From assembly GCA_007118525.1 (NCBI GenBank), contig SKRK01000219.1, positions 1 to 9,174 of the forward strand: a stretch of DNA of 9,174 nt, written 5' to 3'. Under the pieces are notes generated by a model. It searched no databases. It saw nothing but the letters and a program-made list of their open reading frames with translations, and had not been told where the DNA came from. Made by a program: the position numbers and the translations under genes. Below, one piece after another: positions 1 to 5,759 of the stretch; position 1 is the first letter of the stretch; each line of letters starts with the position of its first letter. Source of the stretch: Balneolaceae bacterium (GTDB lineage Bacteria; Bacteroidota; Rhodothermia; Balneolales; Balneolaceae).

Positions 1-137
1 ACTCCACTGCTGTAGAAAGCTGGATGGACGTCACCTTTAAAGGCGGAAACCGAATGAAGCTTGAGCAGGTTGCCACCCAGGATTGGGAAGATGGTAAAAT
101 TGTGAGAGAGCGATTTTACGGTACACAGCAGAATTAA
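1..137 (+). CDS. 3' end of a SnoaL/NTF2-like small protein (partial)
   Basis: The frame starting at base 3 is open from the window edge and ends at TAA 135-137, giving 44 residues. The visible tail reads ESWMDVTFKGGNRMKLEQVA, then an acidic-aromatic stretch and DGKIVRERFYG. This pattern, a beta strand with a fully open Gly-Gly turn followed by 'DGKIv.e.fyg', is typical of the last two strands of SnoaL-like / nuclear transport factor 2 (NTF2) fold proteins, which are small cone-shaped domains acting as ester cyclases, isomerases or ligand binders. No catalytic residues can be assigned from this fragment, so the substrate is unknown. The gene converges on hemF and is separated from it by repeat copy 1. 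The coding call is firm because of the in-frame stop and family-like ending; the family assignment is moderate. Confidence 0.6.
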   Translation, partial: STAVESWMDVTFKGGNRMKLEQVATQDWEDGKIVRERFYGTQQN

Positions 138-161
138 GAATAATCCCCCTTTGAAGGGGGG
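132..161 (-). terminator. Possible terminator for the hem operon (repeat module A)
   Basis: Read on the minus strand after hemF, module A of repeat copy 1 forms a GC-rich stem (CCCCCTT with AAGGGGG, positions 145-160) and is followed by ATTATTCTTAATTC. The stem is strong but the downstream tract is only moderately T-rich. It is therefore a plausible but imperfect intrinsic terminator. It lies about 150 bp downstream of the hemF stop, after modules D, C and B, any of which might also stop or stabilise the transcript. Confidence 0.3.
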
Positions 162-304
162 ATGTGAAAACGCGTTCAGCGTTTTCGCCGGGGGGATGTA
201 TACGGAGCGTTGATTTAAATCTGAGTCATTTTCAGGCTTTCAAACCTTCCCCACATCCCTCTCGTCACGCCGTGGGCGTGACTCTGCCCCCTTCAAAGGG
301 GGAC
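144..304. repeat. Palindromic intergenic repeat, copy 1 (near full length)
   Basis: This is an ordered series of hairpins. Module A pairs CCCCCTT (145-151) with AAGGGGG (154-160). Module B pairs GAAAACGC (166-173) with GCGTTTTC (179-186). An arm GGGATGT (192-198) can pair with ACATCCC (253-259) across a less structured core. Module C pairs GTCACGCC (264-271) with GGCGTGAC (275-282), and module D pairs CCCCCTT (287-293) with AAGGGGG (296-302). The element fills almost all the space between the upstream + strand gene and the end of hemF. The outer modules A and D are mirror images, so the element as a whole resembles a short inverted-repeat (MITE-like) unit without coding capacity. Copies 2 and 3 share the same order and orientation. 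Confidence 0.85.
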
Positions 305-313
305 ATTTCTTCC

Positions 314-1231
314 CTAAACCCACTCTCTTGGATTTTTAAGCACCTCAATCAACTCTTCCTCTTTGGTGCCGGGCTGCGGATTGAAATCGTAATCCCAGCG
401 AACGTGCGGGGGCAGGCTCATCAGGATCGATTCAATGCGGCCGTTGGTTTTGAGGCCGAAGAGTGTACCGCGGTCGTGGATCAGGTTGAACTCTACGTAT
501 CGGCCGCGGCGAATTTCCTGCCAGTATTTCTGGGCGGGGTTGTACGGCTCAGGCATTCGGTTTCTCACAATGGGCAGATAAGCGTCCAGAAACACCTTCC
601 CCGCGTCGGTCGTAAATGCGTGCCAATCTTCAAGGGTTCTGTTTTCATCCGCTCTCAGATAATCGAAAAAGAGTCCGCCAACGCCACGTGCTTCACCACG
701 ATGGGTGTTAAAGAAATAGTCATCACACTGCTTTTTGAAGTTCGGATAGAGATCCGCGCCGTGGCTGTCGCACACATCTTTAAAAATCTTATGAAAGTGC
801 ACGGCATCCTCGTCCCACAGATAATATGGCGTAAGGTCTGCCCCGCCACCAAACCAGCCATCTGTGCGCTGCTGCATCTCCTCGTCTTCATAGAGCTCAA
901 AATACCTAAAGTTGGCATGAACAGTAGGCACCATCGGGCTGCCCGGGTGTATCACCAGCGAAACCCCTCCTGCCCAAAACCAGCCTTGGTCTACGTTAAA
1001 GTGTTTCTTAATGGGATCAGGCAGCTCACCATGCACGGTTGAGATATTGACGCCACCCTTTTCAATCACACCCCCTTTCTCAATTACCCGGGTGCGACCA
1101 CCACCCCCGCCATCGCGCTTCCAGTTATCCTCGCGAAATTCAGCCTTGCCATCGATCTCTTCGAGTGCGGAACAGATTTCGTTCTGCAGGTTGTGGATAT
1201 ACTCGGTAAAATTTTCTTTGATAGCTGGCAT
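314..1231 (-). CDS. hemF: Oxygen-dependent coproporphyrinogen III oxidase (HemF)
   Basis: HemF oxidatively decarboxylates two propionates of coproporphyrinogen III to vinyl groups, giving protoporphyrinogen IX with O2 and no metal or cofactor. The 305 residues match the usual length of about 300 for bacterial HemF. Family hallmarks are in order: the glycine-rich entry GGGGGRTRV (41-49), the HANFR block (105-109), GWFGGGADLTPYY (125-137) with the conserved Asp132, His145 and His147, the HRGEARGVGG block (177-186), and RRGRYVEFNLIHDRGT (241-256). The enzyme is cytoplasmic or membrane-peripheral and acts as a dimer. The start at 1231 is preceded by an A-rich stretch without a Shine-Dalgarno motif. 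It is the last gene of the operon, 247 nt downstream of hemE, with repeat copy 2 in that gap. Dependence on O2 suggests aerobic growth; no hemN is visible here. Confidence 0.97.
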   Translation of the reverse strand: MPAIKENFTEYIHNLQNEICSALEEIDGKAEFREDNWKRDGGGGGRTRVIEKGGVIEKGGVNISTVHGELPDPIKKHFNVDQGWFWAGGVSLVIHPGSPMVPTVHANFRYFELYEDEEMQQRTDGWFGGGADLTPYYLWDEDAVHFHKIFKDVCDSHGADLYPNFKKQCDDYFFNTHRGEARGVGGLFFDYLRADENRTLEDWHAFTTDAGKVFLDAYLPIVRNRMPEPYNPAQKYWQEIRRGRYVEFNLIHDRGTLFGLKTNGRIESILMSLPPHVRWDYDFNPQPGTKEEELIEVLKNPREWV

Positions 1232-1262
1232 GGTGGTTTAGTTTGATTTTAAGTCCAAAAAG

Positions 1263-1444
1263 CCCCCCTTCCCCCGTAGGGATCGCTATGGGGGAAGGGG
1301 GGATGTGGAAACGCGTTCAGCGTTTTCGCTGGGGGGATGTCTACGAGGCGTTGATCTAAATCTAAGTTATTTCAAGGCTCCTGCCTTTACCTTACATCCC
1401 CCTCGTCACGCCGTGGGCGTGACTCTGCCCCCTTCTAAGGGGGA
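1263..1444. repeat. Palindromic intergenic repeat, copy 2 (between hemE and hemF)
   Basis: It has the same architecture and orientation as copy 1, but the left module differs. CCCCCCTTCCCCC (1263-1275) pairs perfectly over 13 bp with GGGGGAAGGGGGG (1290-1302) around a GTAGGGATCGCTAT loop. Then come module B (1307-1327, one G-T change relative to copy 1), the GGGGGGATGT arm (1331-1340), the core, ACATCCC (1394-1400), module C (GTCACGCC 1405-1412, GGCGTGAC 1416-1423) and module D (CCCCCTT 1428-1434, AAGGGGG 1437-1443). A 34-nt run covering module C and half of D (1402-1435) is identical to copy 1 (261-294), although the cores have diverged. Any hemE-hemF transcript must read through these hairpins. 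Confidence 0.85.
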
Positions 1445-1478
1445 CAATTCACCCGCGCAATCAGCGTAATCCCTTAAA

Positions 1479-2555
1479 TCAGCGCTCGTATTCTTTAACA
1501 CTGTCCACAAAGGCCCGCGCATGATCAACCGGCACATGTGGCAAAATGCCGTGGCCCAGGTTGGCGATGTAGCGCTGAACGCCGAAACGGTCTATCATTC
1601 GTTTGGTCTGCTTTTTGATTTCGGGAATGGGTGCAAGCAGATGCGTTGGATCGAAATTACCCTGAAGCGTTATGGAGTTCCGGGTTTTTTCGCGGGCAAA
1701 TTCGGGTGACGTGGTCCAGTCGAGGCCCAGTGCTGCAGCACCGCTTTTGAAGCTTAACCGCTCAAGGGCATACCACGAACCTTTCGCAAACAGAATAACC
1801 GGCACATCCTTAATCGCCTGCGTGATCTCCATTAAATATGGAAGCGCCCATTCATTAAAATCGTCCGGACTGAGAAGTCCCGACCATGAATCAAATACCT
1901 GCACTGCCTGAGCACCGGCCTCTACCTGCGCCTGAAGATAGTCGATCGTGGCCTTGGTGAGCTCTTTCATCACATGGCGCGATGCATCCGGATGCTGAAA
2001 CAGAAACGCTTTGGCTTTATCAAAATTTTTAGACCCCTCACCCTGAACCATGTAGCAGAATAGCGTCCATGGTGCGCCGGCAAAACCGATCAGCGGTACG
2101 CGTCCGTTCAGCTCTTTGCGCGTAAGCGTGATCGCGTCCATCACATGACTCAATTTCTCAGGCACATCTTCAGCCAGGATGGCAAATGCATCATCCACGG
2201 TTTTGATCGGATTTCCCATTACAGGACCCTTTCCGGGAATCATCTGCACATCGATGTTCAGCGCCTGCGGTACCGTCAGGATATCCGAAAAGATGATGGC
2301 CGCATCCGGCTCCATCTCATCAATAGGCTGTATTGTGATCTCACATGCCAGCTCGGGAGTTTCCACCCTTTCAAAAAAGGTGTACTTCTTTCGAAGCACC
2401 ATATACTGCGGCAGGTAGCGTCCGGCCTGACGCATCATCCAAACCGGCGGGCGCTCCACCTCCTCTCCTCTAAGTGCGCGTAGGAAAAGGTCGTTTTTTA
2501 AATCAGGGAAATTGTGTTGCATGGTTTTGATTATAAATGTTTTTGGGTTTGGCAT
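1479..2555 (-). CDS. hemE: Uroporphyrinogen decarboxylase (HemE)
   Basis: HemE removes the four acetate carboxyls of uroporphyrinogen III to give coproporphyrinogen III, without a cofactor, in the cytoplasm. Signature 1 is PPVWMMRQAGRYLP (36-49), holding Arg42 and Arg46. FSDIL (89-93) carries the key substrate-binding Asp91. Signature 2 is GFAGAPWTLFCYMVQG (157-172) with Tyr168. FDSWSG (221-226) supplies Ser223, and NLGHGILPHVP (332-342) supplies His335. Full length is 358 residues against a usual 340-355. Family alignments normally begin near FPDLKNDLFLRAL, so Met12 (ATG at 2522-2520) may be the ancestral start. I keep 2555 because a strong ribosome binding site precedes it and none precedes Met12. 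The extra 11 N-terminal residues would then be a by-product of the neighbouring repeat. The stop is 34 bp from repeat copy 2. Confidence 0.97.
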   Translation of the reverse strand: MPNPKTFIIKTMQHNFPDLKNDLFLRALRGEEVERPPVWMMRQAGRYLPQYMVLRKKYTFFERVETPELACEITIQPIDEMEPDAAIIFSDILTVPQALNIDVQMIPGKGPVMGNPIKTVDDAFAILAEDVPEKLSHVMDAITLTRKELNGRVPLIGFAGAPWTLFCYMVQGEGSKNFDKAKAFLFQHPDASRHVMKELTKATIDYLQAQVEAGAQAVQVFDSWSGLLSPDDFNEWALPYLMEITQAIKDVPVILFAKGSWYALERLSFKSGAAALGLDWTTSPEFAREKTRNSITLQGNFDPTHLLAPIPEIKKQTKRMIDRFGVQRYIANLGHGILPHVPVDHARAFVDSVKEYER

Positions 2556-2561
2556 TTAAAG

Positions 2562-2743
2562 TCCCTCCGCCAGCTGGCGGAGGGGATGTGGAAACGCGTT
2601 CAGCGGTTACACCGGTGGGATGCTAACGGAGCGTTGATTAAATTACGAATCATTCCAACGCTTATTAGCCCTGCCCTCATCCCCCTGCCCCCACTTTGAA
2701 GTCGGACTTTTTTCATCCCCCATTGCCCCCTTCGAAGGGGGAC
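2562..2743. repeat. Palindromic intergenic repeat, copy 3 (hemD-hemE, enters hemD)
   Basis: It lies in the same orientation as copies 1 and 2. The left module is a different hairpin, a perfect 22-bp palindrome CCCTCCGCCAG/CTGGCGGAGGG (2563-2584). It is followed by GATGTGGAAACGCGTTCAGCG (module B, right arm decayed), GGTGGGATG, and a core sharing ACGGAGCGTTGAT with copy 1. Module C is missing. In its place the right end appears twice: a degenerate CATCCCCCTGCCCCC end (2678-2706) and an intact one with the perfect 16-bp palindrome CCCCCTTCGAAGGGGG (2726-2741). The right half overlaps the 3' end of hemD and is translated in its frame. The left edge provides the hemE ribosome binding site. Confidence 0.8.
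2563..2568 (-). promoter_or_regulatory. Ribosome binding site of hemE, contributed by repeat copy 3
   Basis: On the minus strand GGAGGG lies 7 nt before the ATG at 2555-2553, an ideal Shine-Dalgarno spacing. The motif is one arm of the perfect 22-bp palindrome at 2563-2584 (module at the left end of repeat copy 3), so it may be sequestered when the hairpin forms. It favours ATG 2555 over the family-typical internal Met12. Most other genes of this window lack any such motif. Confidence 0.5.
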
Positions 2744-3497
2744 ACTCCTTAGCCGGTTTCTGCTCATTTAAAATCCTGGCCACAAACCTTAAATACACCT
2801 CCGTATCCGGTTCGGGGGAGACGTGAACGTGTTGGCCCGATTCGATGCTCAGCTCTTCAGCAGTGGTATTTCCAATGGCAAAGAGCTCCGGAAGATCCTC
2901 CTTCCTGCTAAATCCCCCGCTGTTTCTATATGCCTGCACCGCGCTGGGACTGTAAAAGAGTACCGCATCAAATTTACCGCCCGGCAGATTCATCTCGTTC
3001 AATTCAGTTCTATAAACTACTACATCTTTGATGGGAATATCCGAATCTGTAAGATAGTGTCGAAGCTCGTTCCGGCGGCGGTCACCGCAAAAGTGCAAAA
3101 CGGTCGCATCTTTGAAGTCTCGTGTTTGAAGAAAGTCGTTGATAATAAGATGTGCCAGCCCAACACCATCCTGCTGTACCGGAGACTTCACATCAGAAAA
3201 TCCAATCTCATTCAGTGCTTCCGAAGTCTTGCCGCCCACAGCATAAACAGGTGCGTCATCATTTATCTTAACTCCGGCTTTTCTAAAACGTTCAAACCCG
3301 GCCACCCCATTCCGGCTGGTGAATGCAAAAACAGGTTTTTCCGTCTCTTTCAGAATCGATTCAAAAGCAAGCCAATCATTTCGGAATTCAATTCTGATTG
3401 CCGGTTCAACTACCACATTCAGGCCTATACTCTCTGCGAGCCTGAGCTGTTCATCGCTCAGTTCGCGGGTAACAAGTATGTTGTGGGTTTTGGTCAT
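2643..3497 (-). CDS. hemD: Uroporphyrinogen-III synthase (HemD) with repeat-encoded tail
   Basis: HemD closes hydroxymethylbilane, the HemC product, while inverting ring D to give uroporphyrinogen III. Sequence conservation in this family is low, but the expected landmarks are present: ILVTREL at the N-terminus (7-13), FTSRNGVAGF (59-68), VYAVGGKTSEAL (84-95), FYSPSAVQAY (181-190) and AIGNTTAEEL (207-216). The two-domain fold is complete by about residue 248, the normal end of the family. Residues 252-284 are encoded by repeat copy 3: CPPSKGAMGDEKSP followed by a hydrophilic, low-complexity stretch up to TAA 2645-2643. The native stop therefore seems to have been lost or displaced by the repeat. 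The start lies 90 nt after hemC with only a poor AGAAG motif 3 nt upstream. The position between hemC and hemE supports the assignment. Confidence 0.93.
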   Translation of the reverse strand: MTKTHNILVTRELSDEQLRLAESIGLNVVVEPAIRIEFRNDWLAFESILKETEKPVFAFTSRNGVAGFERFRKAGVKINDDAPVYAVGGKTSEALNEIGFSDVKSPVQQDGVGLAHLIINDFLQTRDFKDATVLHFCGDRRRNELRHYLTDSDIPIKDVVVYRTELNEMNLPGGKFDAVLFYSPSAVQAYRNSGGFSRKEDLPELFAIGNTTAEELSIESGQHVHVSPEPDTEVYLRFVARILNEQKPAKECPPSKGAMGDEKSPTSKWGQGDEGRANKRWNDS

Positions 3498-3514
3498 TTG
3501 CTTCTGTTTTTCAG

Positions 3515-3587
3515 GTCCCTCCGCCAGCCGGCTGAGGGGGTGCTATGTCTCCCTTCCCCCGTAGGGATCCCTATGGGAGAAGGGGGA
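3515..3587. repeat. Palindromic intergenic repeat, copy 4 (short composite, hemC-hemD)
   Basis: This 73-bp piece is made of two end modules joined without modules B, C or the core. Its left part (3515-3540) is a decayed version of the left hairpin of copy 3, still containing the palindrome CAGCCGGCTG (3525-3534). Its right part (3550-3587) is the long hairpin seen at the left end of copy 2: CCCTTCCCCC pairs with GGGAGAAGGGGG around a perfect 12-bp palindrome TAGGGATCCCTA (3562-3573). The element directly abuts the hemC stop codon (3590-3588) and ends about 18 nt before the hemD start. It may be a deletion derivative or an assembly of separate modules. Confidence 0.7.
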
Positions 3588-4505
3588 CTATAATTTCTTC
3601 ATCTCCTCAACCAGTTTGTCCGCTCCCTGCTCCAGCAGTTTACGGGCTGCTTTGCGGCCAAGGTCTTTTGCATCATCTTTTGCTGCTTTTATTTCAATAT
3701 CATACTGCAGGGAACCATCCACTTTCAGAGCTACAGCGTGCAGAATAACCTCATCACCCTCAATCCAGGCAAAGGCTCCTACAGGGGCGCTGCAGCCGGC
3801 TTCCATTTCATTAAGGAGTTCACGCTCAAGTCCTGTACAGAGGTCTGTATCATTGTGATTCAGGCCTGCAGTAATTTCAATCAGGCTCTCATCCTCCTCG
3901 CGCACCATTACGGCCATGGCTCCCTGGGCCGGAGCAGGAACCATCCAGTCGAGATATTCTGAAATATTGTGATCCAGGCCTATCCGTTTCAACCCGGCCG
4001 CTGCAAATATAGCGCCATCCCAGCCTTTTTCATTCACTTTACGAAGGCGGGTATTCACATTGCCGCGGATGTTTGTAATCTCATGATTGGGGTAGCGATG
4101 CAGCCATTGAGCTTTACGCCTGTTGCTGCTGGTTGCGATTACCGCTTTCATGGATTCATCACTCATGAAATCGGTCCCTCTGGGTGCTACAAGAGAGTCG
4201 CGCGGATCTTCGCGTTCAAGCACAGCCGAAACGATAAGCGGAAGCGGGTTTTCCGTTGGAAGGTCTTTGTAGGAGTGAACGGCCAGGTCAATTCTTTTTT
4301 CCAGAAGGGCATCATCAAGGGCTTTTGTAAAAACTCCCTTTCCTCCCATCTCGGTAAGCGGGGTGGTAAGGTCCAGGTCACCTTCAGATTTTATAAAAAC
4401 AATCTCCGTCTCCTGACCTGCTTCTATCAGCTCGTATTCAACCTTTTTTGCCTGCCAGGTTGCAAGTTCACTGTCGCGTGTGCCGATACGAATTTTTCTA
4501 CTCAT
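3588..4505 (-). CDS. hemC: Porphobilinogen deaminase / hydroxymethylbilane synthase (HemC)
   Basis: HemC polymerises four porphobilinogen molecules into hydroxymethylbilane on a covalently attached dipyrromethane cofactor, in the cytoplasm. The 305 residues are typical of the family. Visible landmarks are RKIRIGTRDSELATWQA (3-19), HSYKDLP (77-83) with the catalytic Asp81, the substrate-binding arginine block NIRGNVNTRLRKV (145-157), VPAPAQGA (189-196) and EAGCSAPVGA (235-244), where Cys238 is the dipyrromethane attachment site. All key residues are intact. The ATG at 4505 overlaps the end of hemA by 8 nt (ATGAGTAG), which suggests translational coupling. The stop codon TAG at 3590-3588 touches repeat copy 4, so the repeat sits exactly at the coding boundary. 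Confidence 0.98.
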   Translation of the reverse strand: MSRKIRIGTRDSELATWQAKKVEYELIEAGQETEIVFIKSEGDLDLTTPLTEMGGKGVFTKALDDALLEKRIDLAVHSYKDLPTENPLPLIVSAVLEREDPRDSLVAPRGTDFMSDESMKAVIATSSNRRKAQWLHRYPNHEITNIRGNVNTRLRKVNEKGWDGAIFAAAGLKRIGLDHNISEYLDWMVPAPAQGAMAVMVREEDESLIEITAGLNHNDTDLCTGLERELLNEMEAGCSAPVGAFAWIEGDEVILHAVALKVDGSLQYDIEIKAAKDDAKDLGRKAARKLLEQGADKLVEEMKKL

Positions 4506-5757
4506 GCCCGTTCTTGGCTTCCAGTTTAAACATTTCAGAAACCATCTCTGCTACTTCATCAGAGTTATGGTGATCACGCAGATGTTCAATACTGTAAGCC
4601 GCAATTTTATTTACAATACGCCGGGTCAGGTTTTCAACTTTATCGTAGTCACCTGTTGAGATTTTATTCTTAAAGAAGTTGAGCTCATCATCCCGAATTG
4701 TCTCAAATTTTCTGGTAAGAGCTTTGATGGTAGGTACCACCCGCTGCTCGTTTAGCCACAAGATATATCCGGACAGCTCTTCATTAATAATGTTTTTAAC
4801 AGCCGGTATCTCTTTCTCTCTCTTTTTGTAGGCTTCGTCGGTCACATCACCCAGCATATCCATATTGGCAACGTCCACAAAGTCGAGCGTAGCCACATTC
4901 GGATCTATATTTCTGGGCACGGAGAGATCGAGCATTACCTTGAACTTCGGATTTTCCATAGAGGGTTGCATGTGCTCCGGCCTGATAACGGGTTCGGTTG
5001 CCCCGGTAGCCACAATTACCAGGTCGGCATCAGCAATCTGCTCAGGCAGATGTTCCATGTCGGCCACCTGGAGATTAAATTTTCCGGCCACAAACTCGGC
5101 TTTGTCACGGGTCCGGTTAATGAGCGTCAATTTGCTTGCCCCGAGGTTCACGAGATTTTTGCAGGTTACCTTGCCAATTTTACCGGTTCCCACCAGCAGT
5201 ATATTTTTGCTTGTCAGGTTATCAAAGGTTCGCATAGCAAACTGTACAGCCGCATAGGCCACTGTTGCGGCACCCTGTCCCAGAGAGGTTTCGCTTCTTG
5301 ATCTTTTATGGGCTCTGAAAACGTGCTGCATCAATCGGTGAAACTCGCCGGAAATCATCCCTTCGGATGCTGAATACTCATATCCCTCCTTAACCTGCTT
5401 TACGATCTGCAGGTCGCCAAGTATCTGGGAGTCGAGACCTGTAGCCACTTTAAAAAGATGCTGAACCGCACGATCGGCTTCGTGTTCAAAACCGTATTTA
5501 TGAAACTCGTCGAGATTTCCATTTGAATAGCTGGTGAGCAGCCGTATTAATTCTCGGGTGGTTGCCCCCTGCGCAAATACCTCGGTTCGGTTGCAGGTAG
5601 ACACCACAAATATACTTTTAATGCCTTCGCGGCGGGCACCTTCGAGCATCATCACTTTACCCTTTGAGCAGAGGCTGAATTTTTCACGTATCTCTACAGG
5701 GGCGTCCCAATGATTGACACCGATTACTGTAAAATCCTGGATTGTTGGATGAACCAT
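4498..5757 (-). CDS. hemA: Glutamyl-tRNA reductase (HemA, C5 pathway)
   Basis: This enzyme reduces the glutamate of Glu-tRNA(Glu) to glutamate-1-semialdehyde with NADPH, the committed step of tetrapyrrole synthesis by the C5 route. The 419 residues match the family. The N-terminal catalytic domain shows GVNHWDAPVEIREKFS (13-28), the nucleophile Cys55 in STCNRTE (53-59) and ATGLDSQILGD (105-115). A Rossmann domain for NADPH follows, with LLVGTGKIGK (187-196), the INRT block (213-216) and LDLSVPRNID (277-286). The C-terminal helical dimerisation domain runs from about 320 to 410. The start is 2 nt after the hemH stop and has no convincing Shine-Dalgarno site, so expression is probably coupled to hemH. 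The family is often controlled by heme-dependent proteolysis, but nothing in this sequence shows that here. Confidence 0.98.
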   Translation of the reverse strand: MVHPTIQDFTVIGVNHWDAPVEIREKFSLCSKGKVMMLEGARREGIKSIFVVSTCNRTEVFAQGATTRELIRLLTSYSNGNLDEFHKYGFEHEADRAVQHLFKVATGLDSQILGDLQIVKQVKEGYEYSASEGMISGEFHRLMQHVFRAHKRSRSETSLGQGAATVAYAAVQFAMRTFDNLTSKNILLVGTGKIGKVTCKNLVNLGASKLTLINRTRDKAEFVAGKFNLQVADMEHLPEQIADADLVIVATGATEPVIRPEHMQPSMENPKFKVMLDLSVPRNIDPNVATLDFVDVANMDMLGDVTDEAYKKREKEIPAVKNIINEELSGYILWLNEQRVVPTIKALTRKFETIRDDELNFFKNKISTGDYDKVENLTRRIVNKIAAYSIEHLRDHHNSDEVAEMVSEMFKLEAKNGHE

Positions 5758-5759
5758 CC

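Noticed and set aside
164..1042. A 292-codon + strand open frame across hemF
   Set aside because: It is the antisense shadow of hemF, begins inside a repeat hairpin, and its translation has no family-like pattern, whereas the opposite strand encodes a full HemF.
1049..1090. Apparent tandem duplication VIEKGG-VIEKGG in HemF
   Set aside because: E. coli HemF has the same arrangement (RVLRDGGVFEQAGVN), and the two DNA halves differ, so this is ordinary family sequence and not a recent duplication.
144..3587. CRISPR array or other regularly spaced repeat array
   Set aside because: The copies are long, palindrome-rich, variable and separated by whole heme genes; there are no uniform spacers.
2823..3593. 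A 256-codon + strand open frame opposite hemD
   Set aside because: It is antisense to a clear HemD and ends inside repeat copy 4; composition and motifs do not support a protein.
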